This document shows, piece after piece, positions 18,219 through 26,949 of a stretch of 64,000 nt of DNA. A model generated the notes under the pieces. The model saw only the letters and a list, made by a program, of their open reading frames with translations, did no database searches and was not told where the DNA came from. This DNA is from Corynebacterium sp. P3-F1 (GTDB lineage: Bacteria; Actinomycetota; Actinomycetes; Mycobacteriales; Mycobacteriaceae), in contig NZ_CP129965.1 of the NCBI RefSeq assembly GCF_030503635.1, positions 1,674,001 through 1,738,000 on the forward strand, in the 5' to 3' direction. Numbering within the stretch: the stretch's first letter is position 1; each line of letters starts with the position of its first letter. The translations under genes were made by a program, and so were the position numbers.

Positions 18219-18253
18219 GCGCCGCCGGTGGCCAGTGTGGCCTACGGCGGCGC
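18219..18253. terminator. GC-rich hairpin after the DUF4282 gene
   Basis: GCGCCGCCG (18219-18227) pairs with CGGCGGCGC (18245-18253), and an inner GGCC/GGCC pair extends the stem. CTTATGTTTG follows, a weak T-tract. Confidence 0.6.
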
Positions 18254-18546
18254 CTTATGTTTGCCAAAGCGGTGTCCGGCCACGGGGTATGAGGCAGCGG
18301 AGACGGTCGAGGTTCCGGCAGACCTCGAGCGTGTTTTACGCGCTTGCGGTTTGAACCGGGAGAAGGTGCGCACCACTCAGGTCCAGGACCTTGCTTTGGT
18401 GCTGCGGTCACCGGGCAGGTTCCGGATCGACGGGGGCCGACGACATCGACGCGAGCGCGACCCCGCCCACCGCAACGAGGCCGGCGCCAGCACCGGGGCC
18501 TAGGACCAGTTCGGGCCGCGCCGGATCCGGATCGGGCCCTTCACGC
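18254..18546. other. Non-coding stretch between convergent genes
   Basis: About 290 bases between the DUF4282 gene hairpin and the DoxX-like gene. Short open frames exist on both strands, one of them encoding a Gly/Ala-rich hydrophobic run on the minus strand near 18410-18510. None has a convincing start, ribosome-binding site or family resemblance, so I see no supported gene here. Confidence 0.5.
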
Positions 18547-18942
18547 TCACACACCGCGGGCGATATCGAGACCGGCATGGATGAGAGGGATTTGCAGCGG
18601 GAGACGGCCCAGCGAGATGAGTTGTTTGTGCCAGGGTTCATCCCGCCACAGGTAGGCCATGTACATGTTGCCCGGCCACACCAGTGTGAATAGGCAGGCC
18701 GCGGCGAAACCACCAGCCGGCCGTGTCTTCGGGTTGGCCAGGAGTGCGGCGGTGGCGAGTTCGGCAGCCCCCGAAACGTAGGTGTAGGTGCGCTGGGTGC
18801 CGGGCAGTTGCGGCGGCACGATTCCGTCGAAGGGTTCCGGTTTGAGAAAATGCAGCGCACCGGCTCCGCCGAGAAGTGGGACGAGGGATTTCTTCACTGC
18901 GCGAGCGAAGCGGTTATCGCGGTCGGAGCGGTCGAAAATCAT
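18547..18942 (-). CDS. DoxX-like small membrane protein
   Basis: 131 residues from ATG 18942; an upstream GTG at 18972 overlapping maf is the alternative start. It has about four membrane helices, and the pattern ALHFLKPEPFDGIVPPQLPG, a helix starting SGAAELATAALL, and WPGNMYMAYLW is that of the DoxX/DUF4345-like superfamily. The function is not known; some relatives take part in redox or thiol stress. It is the last gene of the accD-accE-maf strand, 20 bases after maf. Confidence 0.75.
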   Translation of the reverse strand: MIFDRSDRDNRFARAVKKSLVPLLGGAGALHFLKPEPFDGIVPPQLPGTQRTYTYVSGAAELATAALLANPKTRPAGGFAAACLFTLVWPGNMYMAYLWRDEPWHKQLISLGRLPLQIPLIHAGLDIARGV

Positions 18943-18962
18943 GGGACCCAGCCTAGGCGCTG

Positions 18963-19553
18963 TTAACGCCACAGGTCGGAGGCGTTCACACCGAAGGAGT
19001 AGAGGGCTTTCCGCAGCAGCGGCAGGGACAACCCGATGACGCTGGTCTGGTCACCTTCAATGGAGTCGATGAACCATCCGCCGAGGGCTTCTAGGGTGAA
19101 GGCGCCGGCGCATTCGAGGGGCTCGCCGGAGCGAGCGTAGGCCTCGATGTCGGCGTCGGAGGCATCACCGAAGTGGATGCGGGTGGACACGGTGTCCACG
19201 ACCCACTGCCCGCGGTAGCCGATGGCGTGGCCGGTGACCAGTTCGGCGGTTTGGCCGCGTTGGGCCTGCCAGCGGCGGATGGTCTCTTCAATGGTGTGGG
19301 GCTTGCCCTGGAGTTCGCCGTTCATCAGCAGCATGGAATCGCAGCCGACCACGATGTCGTCCGGATACTCAGGGGCGACGGCATCGGCTTTGGCGCGGGC
19401 GAGGGACGCGACGACGGAGGCAGGCGCAGCGTCGACAAGCGAGGCGATGATCGCGTCCTCGTCGACGTGCGCCGGGTGCTGGACGGGATCCACGCCGGCG
19501 TTGTTCAAGATCATCCGCCGGGACGGGGACTGGGAAGCGAGAACGAGGCGCAT
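18963..19553 (-). CDS. maf: Maf-like nucleotide pyrophosphatase
   Basis: 196 residues from ATG 19553. It begins with the Maf signature LVLASQSPSRRMIL and contains VGCDSMLLMNGELQGKP and the later EGDQTSVIGLSLPLLRKAL. Maf proteins hydrolyse non-canonical or excess nucleoside triphosphates to monophosphates and affect septation in some bacteria. It lies 16 bases after accE on the same strand. The accD-accE-maf order is conserved in corynebacteria and mycobacteria. Confidence 0.93.
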   Translation of the reverse strand: MRLVLASQSPSRRMILNNAGVDPVQHPAHVDEDAIIASLVDAAPASVVASLARAKADAVAPEYPDDIVVGCDSMLLMNGELQGKPHTIEETIRRWQAQRGQTAELVTGHAIGYRGQWVVDTVSTRIHFGDASDADIEAYARSGEPLECAGAFTLEALGGWFIDSIEGDQTSVIGLSLPLLRKALYSFGVNASDLWR

Positions 19554-19569
19554 GGGCGAACCGCCGTAT

Positions 19570-19776
19570 CTAGAACAGGGTCTGCGAGTTGAACGCGGAG
19601 GGGTTGAACAGAACGGGGCCGTGGTCGCGCGGGGTGGGGCGGCCCCAGAGGTTGCGGTGGCCGCCGGAGGTGCGCGCCTTCGCCTCCTGCTGCAGGTCGG
19701 TGAGGACCTGGGTCAGCGCGGCGAGTTCTGCTTCGGTGGGGTTGCCTTTGACAACGGTGAACAGGGGCTGGGACAT
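19570..19776 (-). CDS. accE: Acyl-CoA carboxylase epsilon subunit
   Basis: 68 residues from ATG 19776, behind a near-perfect ribosome-binding site (AAGGAGGTCACC). The short protein pairs a helix (NPTEAELAALTQVLTDLQQ) with a C-terminal part ending in NLWGRPTPRDHGP, as in actinobacterial epsilon chains, which bridge alpha and beta subunits and raise activity. It lies 14 bases after accD. Its presence shows that a multi-chain actinobacterial carboxylase is, or was, assembled with the adjacent beta chain. Confidence 0.9.
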   Translation of the reverse strand: MSQPLFTVVKGNPTEAELAALTQVLTDLQQEAKARTSGGHRNLWGRPTPRDHGPVLFNPSAFNSQTLF

Positions 19777-19790
19777 ATCAGGTGACCTCC

Positions 19791-21308
19791 TTACAGTGGG
19801 ATGTTGCCGTGCTTCTTCGGCAGGGCGTAGACCACTTTGCGCTCCAGCAGGCGCAGGGCCTCGAGGATCTGGGTGCGGGTCTGGGAGGGCTCAATCACAA
19901 CGTCGACAAGCCCGCGCTCGGTGGCAACGTACGGGGTGAGGTTGGTGCGGGCATACTCGTCGGCGTCGACGGAGAGGAGCTCGGCGGCGGTGGCGGCGTC
20001 CGCGAGCGCGATCTGCGCGGTCGGCCACGCGAGCACGATGTCGGCGCCCAAGTCCTTGGAGCCCATGGTCACGTAGGACGGGCCGATGGCGCGGCGGGTG
20101 ATCACGGTGATCTTGCCCACCTGCGCCTCGGCGTAGGCGAAGGCGAGGGAGGCCCCGTACTTGGCGGAGGCCAGGTGCTCTTCCTCCTCGGAGGGGAAGA
20201 AGCCGGGGGAGTCGACGAACTCGACGATCGGAATGTTGAAGGAATCGCACACGCGGATGAAGCGCGCGGCCTTTTGCGCGGCGGCGTGGTCGATGCAGCC
20301 GGCAAGAACGCTCGGCTGGTTGGCCACAATGCCCACGGCGCGGCCGGAAATGTGCGCGAAGCCGGTGACGATGTTGTCGGCGTAACCGCGGCTGAGCTCG
20401 GTGAGCCCCTTGTCGGTGACGCGGGTGATGATCTCGCGGACGTCGTAGGACTCCGCATCCGAGTTGGGGATGAAGGTGTCCAGGTCGCTGGTCTCCGGCT
20501 TGGTGGAGCTCTCGTTGATGGGGGAGGCCGCGCGGTTGTTCTCCGGCAGGAAGGCGACGAGGTCGCGCACCGTCGACATTGCCTCCAGGTCGGTCGGGGC
20601 GATCAGCTGCGCGATGCCGGTGACCTTAGAGTGCACGTCAGAGCTGCCCAGCGATTTCGCGGTGGCCACGCGGCGGGTTACCTTGGTCACGGCGCTGACG
20701 GATGTCAGGTGCATCGTAGCGCCCTTCACCATGACGGTGATGTCGCTGACGGGGACGAGCAGCGCCGCCAGCGACGCGACTTCGCCGGCCACAACCGAGA
20801 TCTGCGGCACCACGCCGGATGCTTCGGTGGCCTTACGCAGGATCCGCGCGGACATCGCGGCGGTGACTACGCCTTCCTGCAGGCGTCCGCCGGTGGAATC
20901 GTGGATGGCAATCACGGGGACACCGGTCTTGATGGCCAAGTCGTAGATCTTCAGGATCTTCTCGGCGTACACCTCACCGATCTGACCGTCGAAAATGGAG
21001 GAGTCGTGGGAGTAGACGGCGACGCGTCGGCCGTCGATAAGCCCGTAGCCTGTGATGACGCCGTCGGTCGCTGGCTTGGTGCGCCCCATGCCGTGCTCTT
21101 CGACGCGGTGGCGTGCGAGCGCGTCCGTTTCCACGAAGCTGTCGTTGTCCAACAGTGCCTCGACGCGCTGGCGTGCGGTGGAGATCCCTGCTTCGCCCGC
21201 CGCCCGGGTCGCCTCGCTGCCCATCGGCTCGCGCGATTCAGCGAGCCTGTTGCGCAGGTCCTCGATTTTGCCGGCGGTCGTGGTCAAATCGGGCTTCTTG
21301 TCGGTCAT
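19791..21308 (-). CDS. accD: Acyl-CoA carboxylase beta chain-like protein with altered active-site loops
   Basis: 505 residues from ATG 21308. Full-length homology to actinobacterial carboxyltransferase chains is clear (TTAGKIEDLRNRLAE start, ending KKHGNIPL). Canonical chains hold acyl-CoA and biotin with glycine loops (GxCAGGxxYxPALTD and YGGAYCVMGSK). Here the first reads AGEVASLAALLVP (about residues 174-186) and the second RRAIGPSYVTMGSK (405-418). The MFxTGP and MGAxGAV segments are also replaced (MHLTSVS; LADAATA), with a shortening of about 25 residues after the latter. The frame is intact. It heads the operon accD-accE-maf. It is either an inactive or scaffold chain, or has changed chemistry. 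Confidence 0.87.
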   Translation of the reverse strand: MTDKKPDLTTTAGKIEDLRNRLAESREPMGSEATRAAGEAGISTARQRVEALLDNDSFVETDALARHRVEEHGMGRTKPATDGVITGYGLIDGRRVAVYSHDSSIFDGQIGEVYAEKILKIYDLAIKTGVPVIAIHDSTGGRLQEGVVTAAMSARILRKATEASGVVPQISVVAGEVASLAALLVPVSDITVMVKGATMHLTSVSAVTKVTRRVATAKSLGSSDVHSKVTGIAQLIAPTDLEAMSTVRDLVAFLPENNRAASPINESSTKPETSDLDTFIPNSDAESYDVREIITRVTDKGLTELSRGYADNIVTGFAHISGRAVGIVANQPSVLAGCIDHAAAQKAARFIRVCDSFNIPIVEFVDSPGFFPSEEEEHLASAKYGASLAFAYAEAQVGKITVITRRAIGPSYVTMGSKDLGADIVLAWPTAQIALADAATAAELLSVDADEYARTNLTPYVATERGLVDVVIEPSQTRTQILEALRLLERKVVYALPKKHGNIPL

Positions 21309-21485
21309 AGGCCTCCACTCTACGGGCTACACGTTGCGTCATCAGGTTCCACACCGCCTATCGGCCCGCGCGTCCCCGATGTTTCGCACGCTCGCTTATC
21401 GACGCCGCACCTGCCCCACCTTTCCCACGCCCCCGCGAGGTGAAGCGCCGGGGCGGGGGACAGCCAGCGATTAGACGGATTGCGA

Positions 21486-22196
21486 TTAGTCGTAGTGGCC
21501 GAGCAGGAATTTGTTGCGCGGTTCGTCCCATTGCCTGCTGAATTCGCTCGTGTCGCCGCTCAGCGGCACGACTGTGCCGTCGCGTGGCTCGAGGGTGACT
21601 GTGTAGTGGGCGGTGATGCCCTCGGCGGTAGAACGTGTGCGCTCGCCCCATGTGAAGTCGACGGTGCCGTTCGAGTTGGCCGTGACATCCTCGACTTGGG
21701 TGAACAAGGTCATCTCGTCGACGGGTTCGCCGTTGATGTAGAACGCGATACCGTTGGTCATCGACGCGCCGGTTTGCGCCGGGTGGTCGGCATCGCCCAG
21801 CCCGCCGCGGAAGATGATCCAGCTGATTGGTGCGCACGGGTCGTAATGGTTCTCGATTCCGCGGTTGCCGATCCAGAAGTTGTAGTCGTCCCAATTCTCC
21901 GCCGGCATTCGCCCGGGCGACGAGCCGTCCGGGTATTGGTCGCGCGGGTCCTTCGGCAGGGACGCGCACTTCTCCTTGGGCTTCTTCTCCGGCTTCTCTT
22001 CCTTCTCTGCCGGCGCTTCCTTGGTCGCCGTCTCGGTGACTGCCTCGTCTTCTGCGGAATCCTCAGCTGACGGCGCCGCGACAGTGCTCATTGCCGGGCC
22101 TGGTTCAGGCTCCGCCAGGTTCTCTGAGGAGCAGCCGGCGGCAAGGGTCGCAACAGCGGCTAAGGAAGCGAGAACAGAAGCGCGGGTGGATCTCAT
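21486..22196 (-). CDS. LppP/LprE-like lipoprotein, copy 1
   Basis: 236 residues from ATG 22196, where a lipoprotein signal peptide with lipobox LAAGC begins. An acidic then Lys/Glu-rich linker (about residues 25-75) leads to a domain with CASLPKDPRDQYPDG, HYDPCAPISWIIF, DFTWGERTRSTAEGITAHY and a C-terminal tail. Two conserved Cys (CASL, DPCAP) may form a disulfide. This pattern matches the LppP/LprE lipoprotein family, of unknown function, at the outer face of the membrane. A close paralogue lies immediately upstream, at 22288-22998. Confidence 0.85.
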   Translation of the reverse strand: MRSTRASVLASLAAVATLAAGCSSENLAEPEPGPAMSTVAAPSAEDSAEDEAVTETATKEAPAEKEEKPEKKPKEKCASLPKDPRDQYPDGSSPGRMPAENWDDYNFWIGNRGIENHYDPCAPISWIIFRGGLGDADHPAQTGASMTNGIAFYINGEPVDEMTLFTQVEDVTANSNGTVDFTWGERTRSTAEGITAHYTVTLEPRDGTVVPLSGDTSEFSRQWDEPRNKFLLGHYD

Positions 22197-22287
22197 ACTC
22201 ACGGAGTGTAGACCTGCTGGTCCGGAACCGGGCCCGAATAGATGGTGGCAGGTCAGTGCGAGGGATCTGGCGGTTAGTCGCTGGCGG

Positions 22288-22998
22288 TTAGTCGTAGGTG
22301 CCCAGCATGTACTGGTTCTGCGACTCATCCCACGAGCGGTTGAACTCGCTGATGTCGCCGTCGATGGCTTCAATCGCGCCGCTGGCTGCAGACAGCGTCA
22401 CCGAGTAGTGCGCGGTGATGCCTTCGACAGTGGTGCGGGTACGTTCACCCCAGGAGAATTCGATCTCATCGCCGTTGAGACTCACATCCTCGATGGCGGT
22501 GAAGAGGCGCGCCTCCTCATCGGGGACGCCGTCAATGTAGAAGGCGATGCCGTCTGCGCGTGCGGCTGCCGTATTGGCGGGCCCGTCGGGCCAGCCGGTC
22601 TCGCCGTGGAAGATGATCCAGCTGACAGGCGCGCAGGGGTCGTAGTGGTTCTCAATATCGGCGATCCAGTAGTTGTAGTCGCCGGCATCCACCGCCGGCA
22701 TGCGCCCGGGCGCTCCGCCGTCTGGGTACTGATCGCGCGGATCCTTGGGCAGAGAGGCGCACTTCTGCGGGGACTTCTTCTTCGCCGGCTTCTCACCCTT
22801 CCCCTCATCAGCCGGTGCCTCCTTCGTCACCACCCCGGTGACCACGTCGTCGTTGCTGTCGGCGGCAGAATCAGCAGTCGACGGTGGCGCGACGGTGTTC
22901 ATCGCCGGCTCGGCGAGATTCTCGGAATTGGAGCAGCCGGTGACCAACACCGCGGCGAGGGGCAGGCACACTAGCGTGGCGCGGAAACGGGATGTCAT
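22288..22998 (-). CDS. LppP/LprE-like lipoprotein, copy 2
   Basis: 236 residues from ATG 22998, lipobox VTGC. The domain matches copy 1 nearly block for block (KCASLPKDPRDQYPDG, NHYDPCAPVSWIIF, FSWGERTRTTVEGITAHYSV), while the linkers differ. It is a tandem duplication on the minus strand with about 90 bases between the copies. The function is unknown and is expected to lie at the cell surface. Confidence 0.85.
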   Translation of the reverse strand: MTSRFRATLVCLPLAAVLVTGCSNSENLAEPAMNTVAPPSTADSAADSNDDVVTGVVTKEAPADEGKGEKPAKKKSPQKCASLPKDPRDQYPDGGAPGRMPAVDAGDYNYWIADIENHYDPCAPVSWIIFHGETGWPDGPANTAAARADGIAFYIDGVPDEEARLFTAIEDVSLNGDEIEFSWGERTRTTVEGITAHYSVTLSAASGAIEAIDGDISEFNRSWDESQNQYMLGTYD

Positions 22999-23031
22999 AG
23001 GGCTAAGAATAGACCGCCCACACAGGTGTTA

Positions 23032-23318
23032 TCAGTGGCCAAGCAGATATTGCTCGGGGTAATTCCACATGTCCGTGAATTTCTTGGTGTCGCCACCCAC
23101 AGGGACGAGGGTGTTGTCTTTAGCCTGCAGCGTCACGGTGTAATGGTCGGTGATGCCCGCGGCAGTGGTCTCGCCGCGCTCACCCCAGGAGAATTCCACG
23201 GTGTCTTCCTCGACCTTCTTCACTGCTTCCACTTGCGATTTCTGTCATGCGTGTGTGTTTCACGTCACAAAAGTTAGTCGACGGGGTGGTCGATGTGAAC
23301 GGCCGCACACGGATCGCT
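23032..23318 (-). pseudogene. Decayed third copy of the LppP/LprE-like lipoprotein
   Basis: Codons at 23032-23232 encode the C-terminal third of the family (VEFSWGERGETTAAGITDHY, ending WNYPEQYLLGH). Upstream on the same strand, 23277-23318 still reads SDPCAAVHIDHPVD, matching the HYDPCAPxSWII block of the intact copies, followed at once by a stop. About 45 residues of the domain between these parts, and the whole signal peptide and linker, are missing. It is a relic of a third tandem copy with at least one internal deletion. Confidence 0.75.
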
Positions 23319-23372
23319 ATTGCTTTGTCGCAAACGCCCCTTGCAGCAGGTCAGCGCAAACCGCGCGCACAA

Positions 23373-23388
23373 TAATATCCGCATATTA
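23373..23388. promoter_or_regulatory. Inverted repeat upstream of the transporter gene
   Basis: TAATAT-CCGC-ATATTA is a perfect 6-4-6 inverted repeat in an AT-rich patch about 90 bases before the transporter start at 23475. It is a candidate operator; the regulator is unknown. Confidence 0.4.
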
Positions 23389-23474
23389 CGTGGGCAAAGC
23401 AGGAATCGGGGCAGTGCAGGCCTACTGTTGAACGAAGCCACGAAGCTACAGAGCATTCCCACGAAAGGCCGCTC

Positions 23475-24899
23475 ATGTCCACTGCCTCCGGCACACCCAC
23501 CCCGAATACGTCCTCAGACAGCACAGTCAGCCCGGCAGACACCACTGGTGATCTGCCGGAGCTGCACAGCGAGGAGCACCTCGAGCAGGCCCGCGAAGAA
23601 TTCGAGATGGGCCATCTCTCGGACGCCGACCGGGAGTACATCGAGGAGCAGGCGGGGAGCAACGATGTCCCCGACGGCTCGGTGATGTCCTGGGCGCTGA
23701 CGCTGTTCGGCACCGCCGTCGGCGCGGGCATCCTATTCCTGCCGCTGGACGCCGGCACATTCGGGTTCTGGCCGTTGCTCGCCGCCACCTTGTTCATCGG
23801 CCCGCTGGTGTTCTTCTCCCACCGCACGTACGCGCGTATCGTCTCCGGCTCGCCGATCCCGGGAATGGACGTGCTGCAGGTGGTCACGGCGCTGACGGGG
23901 CGCACGCGGGGATTCATCACCGCCCTGGTGTACTGGCTGGCTGTGTACCCCACGGTGCTAATTTACGGCGTGTCCATCACCAACACCATCGACAGCTTCA
24001 TCGCCAACCAGTTCGGCGGCCCAGAGATCAGCCGGTGGGTGCTGGCACCGATCTGCGTGGGCATTCTCACCGGCGCATTCGCGTTCGGGCAGAAGGCGAC
24101 GCTGGCGATGGCCAATTTTCTCGTCTACCCGCTGATCGTGGCGCTGGCGGGTGTGTCGTTCTACCTCATTCCGCGCTGGGACGTGCAGAGCTTCATGTCG
24201 TACGAGTCGGACACCCCGATCTGGCAGTCGCTGCTGCTGATCCTGCCGGTCCTGGTCTTCTCCTTCAGCCACATGGCGGCGCTCTCGCAGTTCGTTCTGG
24301 ACGTGCAGAAGAAGCATGACGGCGATGTGGCGAAGACGGAGAAGGACGTGACCACGATCGAGCTGATCGCCGCGGCAGCGCTGGTGCTGTTCACCATGTT
24401 CTTCGTCTGGTCGTGCGCGTTCGCACTCGGTGCGGACGGCCTGGACGCCGCCGCGGAGCAGAATATCCCGGTGCTGTCCCATCTGGCTAATGAGACAGGC
24501 ACGCCGCTCATGGCATGGTTGAGCCCCATCGTGGCCATCTGCGCGATCGCCTCCTCCTATTTCGGCCACATGATGGGCACGGAGGAAGGCACGACCTACC
24601 TGCTGCGCGTCGCCGCACCGAATTTCGCTCAGCGCGTTAGCGAGAACACCTTGCGCTGGGTGATCAACGTCTTCGTCTTTGTCACCGGCACGCTCATCGC
24701 GGTGTTCAACCCGTCGATCATGACGCTGATCTCCGTCGTCGGCGGCGTCTTCGTCGCGTTCCTCGTGTACATCGTGCCCACGCTGCTCTTCCGCAAAGCC
24801 ACCGCGTACAAGCACTACGCCAACCGCCCCGACACCATTTTCGTGGGCGTCATGGGCGTCCTCATCGTCGGCGTGACTATCTGGGACATGGTGCGGTGA
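23475..24899 (+). CDS. HAAAP-family amino acid transporter (serine/threonine type)
   Basis: 474 residues from ATG 23475, with GAAAGG upstream. A hydrophilic, acidic N-terminus of about 70 residues precedes eleven membrane helices. The first starts SWALTLFGTAVGAGILFLPL, the motif of SdaC/TdcC-type carriers. Helix segments such as LVFSFSHMAALSQFVLDVQ and SSYFGHMMGTEEG are also typical. It probably imports serine or threonine with protons; the substrate is inferred from the family. It is a single gene divergent from the lipoprotein cluster, with a palindromic element in its promoter. Confidence 0.88.
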   Translation: MSTASGTPTPNTSSDSTVSPADTTGDLPELHSEEHLEQAREEFEMGHLSDADREYIEEQAGSNDVPDGSVMSWALTLFGTAVGAGILFLPLDAGTFGFWPLLAATLFIGPLVFFSHRTYARIVSGSPIPGMDVLQVVTALTGRTRGFITALVYWLAVYPTVLIYGVSITNTIDSFIANQFGGPEISRWVLAPICVGILTGAFAFGQKATLAMANFLVYPLIVALAGVSFYLIPRWDVQSFMSYESDTPIWQSLLLILPVLVFSFSHMAALSQFVLDVQKKHDGDVAKTEKDVTTIELIAAAALVLFTMFFVWSCAFALGADGLDAAAEQNIPVLSHLANETGTPLMAWLSPIVAICAIASSYFGHMMGTEEGTTYLLRVAAPNFAQRVSENTLRWVINVFVFVTGTLIAVFNPSIMTLISVVGGVFVAFLVYIVPTLLFRKATAYKHYANRPDTIFVGVMGVLIVGVTIWDMVR

Positions 24900-24948
24900 C
24901 AGCGCCGAGTCACCGCAGCGGCGGCCCAGCACATCGCATGCATGCGGG

Positions 24949-26325
24949 TTAGGGAAGAAGCAGGGTGTGGAACAGCGTCGCCTGCTTGTCGCTGAAGTTG
25001 TCGTCGGTCACGGCGACAAGCGGGCGGCGGCCGTCTGCGTCACGCGGACCCCACGCGATGCCTTCGACGTTGTCGGGGTGGCGTTTGACGGTGCTGAAGT
25101 CGAAGACGAGCTGCTTTGCCACGGTGTGCTCGGAGCCGGCGAGAGCTTCGGTGCCCAAGACATCGTCAGCGCCGGTGAGATCGAGTTTGTAGATCTCCGC
25201 CTTGTTCTCACCGTTTTTGCCCAAGTTCTTGAAGAAGCCGCGTTCGAGGAGGTAGAGGTTGTCTTCTTCGTCGGCAAGCAGCGACACTGCGCCGCGTCCG
25301 GCGTTGACGCGGACGACGTACTCTTTTGTCGGCGTGCCGGATTCAAGGTCGTAGAAGGTGACGCGGTTGAGCGAGGAGTGCTTGTCGTCGTTCTTGTGGC
25401 CGTCTTGTGCCAGCGCGTTTTCTTCGACGGTGACGATGGTGTGGCCGTCGGCAAGCAATGCCATCGCCTCGGGGCCGTTGTTGTCGTGGACGCCGCGCTT
25501 CTTTCGCCCGTCGGGGACGTGGTAGGCGGGCGGGTTGATGCGCCGGATCTCCTTGCCGTCGGCGGTGGACTCGATGATCTGCGGCGGGACGACGTCACCC
25601 CACTTGGCTTTGCCTTCCGTGGTCCACAGAAGGTTGCCGTTGGGGAGGACGCGGATCTCCTCGGCGTCGATGTAGTCGGTGTAGGGGGAGCCGTCGGGCC
25701 GTGTGAAGTGAATCTCACCGACGGGCGTGAAGGTCTTCAGGTCGGGGGAGGTGAAGCGGTATGCGCGGATCGGGCCGTGCTCGTTCTTGTCATCGGAGAT
25801 GACCAGGTACTCGCCCGGTTTCACCTGGTCGATGCCGCTGAATCCGCCCATCGTCTTATCAGGGCGCACTGCGGTGAAGTCGAAGCGGTTGATGTACTCG
25901 GCCTGCGCGTGTGCCTGCTCGCCGGGGGCAGGGGCGCTTTTCGACGGCTCCGAAGGGCCCGACCCGCTTGACAGCCCCTTACCGGCATTGCCGGTCACCG
26001 CGTTAACGATGGCGTTGATCACCACCGCGCTAACTGCGCCGAACGCCGCCAAGGCACCCAGCGCGCCCGCCAGCGCAGCCGCGCCCGTGACCTTCACTCC
26101 GTTGACGTTGAACTCCTGGCGCAGCAGATCCGCCGGATTGTTCGAGCCGGTCCACGCGCCCTCGAGGACACGCACGACGTCATCCCGGGAGGTGATAGCA
26201 ACATTTCTCGGCTGCGCCGGCGCACCCGCGTTTGCCACGGCCGGCACGCCAGCAACAGTGAGCGAGAGAGAAGTGGCGACGGCGATCGCGGCGCGCACCG
26301 GGCGGCGGGACGAGGAAAGCGACAT
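24949..26325 (-). CDS. Secreted phytase-like esterase domain protein
   Basis: 458 residues from ATG 26325 (AAAGGAG ten bases upstream). A Sec signal peptide ending near AVANA is followed by a region of about 100 residues with a hydrophobic Ala/Gly/Val segment and a Ser/Pro linker, then a 300-residue beta-propeller domain (FSGIDQVKPGEYLVISDD, DAEEIRVLPNGNLLWTTEG, NGPEAMALLADGHTIVTVEEN, DNVEGIAWGPR). This is the 'esterase-like activity of phytase' family found in secreted bacterial proteins. The substrate is unknown; phosphate scavenging is possible. It is transcribed alone. Confidence 0.85.
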   Translation of the reverse strand: MSLSSSRRPVRAAIAVATSLSLTVAGVPAVANAGAPAQPRNVAITSRDDVVRVLEGAWTGSNNPADLLRQEFNVNGVKVTGAAALAGALGALAAFGAVSAVVINAIVNAVTGNAGKGLSSGSGPSEPSKSAPAPGEQAHAQAEYINRFDFTAVRPDKTMGGFSGIDQVKPGEYLVISDDKNEHGPIRAYRFTSPDLKTFTPVGEIHFTRPDGSPYTDYIDAEEIRVLPNGNLLWTTEGKAKWGDVVPPQIIESTADGKEIRRINPPAYHVPDGRKKRGVHDNNGPEAMALLADGHTIVTVEENALAQDGHKNDDKHSSLNRVTFYDLESGTPTKEYVVRVNAGRGAVSLLADEEDNLYLLERGFFKNLGKNGENKAEIYKLDLTGADDVLGTEALAGSEHTVAKQLVFDFSTVKRHPDNVEGIAWGPRDADGRRPLVAVTDDNFSDKQATLFHTLLLP

Positions 26326-26470
26326 GGCGGGGGACTCCTTTGGCGGCGGTGAGGCAGGGGAAAGGCGTATCCACCTCCATGAAAGCGCACATTCGCGGGC
26401 ACCGCTCGGTGAACCGGCGTTGATCAAGACCAGCGCGATCACCAGCACGTAGTGGGGGTGTCAGTAGGGC

Positions 26471-26513
26471 TACATCACGGACCCAGATCTGTGCGCGGCA
26501 GTGGCCGATCTCT
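26471..26513 (+). repeat. Direct repeat, left copy, flanking the DUF2200-hipBA islet
   Basis: This 43-base stretch (TACATCACGGACCC, then AGATCTG, then GGCCGATCTCT) recurs at 28959-29001 in the same orientation with 36 of 41 aligned bases identical and two 2-base gaps. The GTGGGG-rich bases before it are also similar. The copies bracket about 2.5 kb. Confidence 0.65.
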
Positions 26514-26589
26514 AGTCCGCATCTCGAGTACGTTGGGGACACGCTGACCAAGATAAGACGGACAACAGGGCTGCCGCGAGGAGGCCGCG

Positions 26590-26949
26590 ATGGACGAGCA
26601 AGCGAAGTTGGAGCGGGTGTTCGGCTATAGCTTCGGGGATATCTACGGCAACTACGTGGCCAAGGTCGAGCGCAAGGGACACTCGAAGGAGGAACTTGAC
26701 GACGTCTTGGGCTGGTTCACGGGCCTTAGCCCCGACGAGCTGCATGCGGCGGTTGCGTCGGAGAAGACGCTGCGCGATTTCTTCGACGGGGTGACGCTGA
26801 ACGCGAATGAGGACCTGATCACCGGCAAGGTGTGCGGGGTCCGCGTGGAGGACGTCGACGACGAGCTGATGCGCAAAATCCGCCGGATGGACCTGCTCGT
26901 GGACGAACTGGCCCGCGGCAAGAAAATCACCAGCATCAAGCGGGGTTAG
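26590..26949 (+). CDS. DUF2200 domain protein
   Basis: 119 residues from ATG 26590, with GAGGAGG upstream. The pattern FGYSFGDIYGNYVAKVERKG, DDVLGWFTGLSPDEL, and KVCGVRVEDVDDELMRKIR with RMDLLVDELARGKK covers the whole DUF2200 family. These small cytoplasmic proteins are widespread, of unknown function and often found in accessory DNA. It lies just inside the left 43-bp direct repeat and upstream of hipBA on the same strand, separated by 251 bases. Confidence 0.85.
   Translation: MDEQAKLERVFGYSFGDIYGNYVAKVERKGHSKEELDDVLGWFTGLSPDELHAAVASEKTLRDFFDGVTLNANEDLITGKVCGVRVEDVDDELMRKIRRMDLLVDELARGKKITSIKRG

Noticed and set aside
18408..18546. Short minus-strand hydrophobic frame beyond the DoxX-like gene
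   Set aside because: No start codon with a ribosome-binding site, and the Gly/Ala run is explained by GC content.
19782..21443. 553-codon plus-strand frame over accD
   Set aside because: Shadow of the accD gene; Gly/Asp/His/Val-rich composition is typical of antisense high-GC frames.
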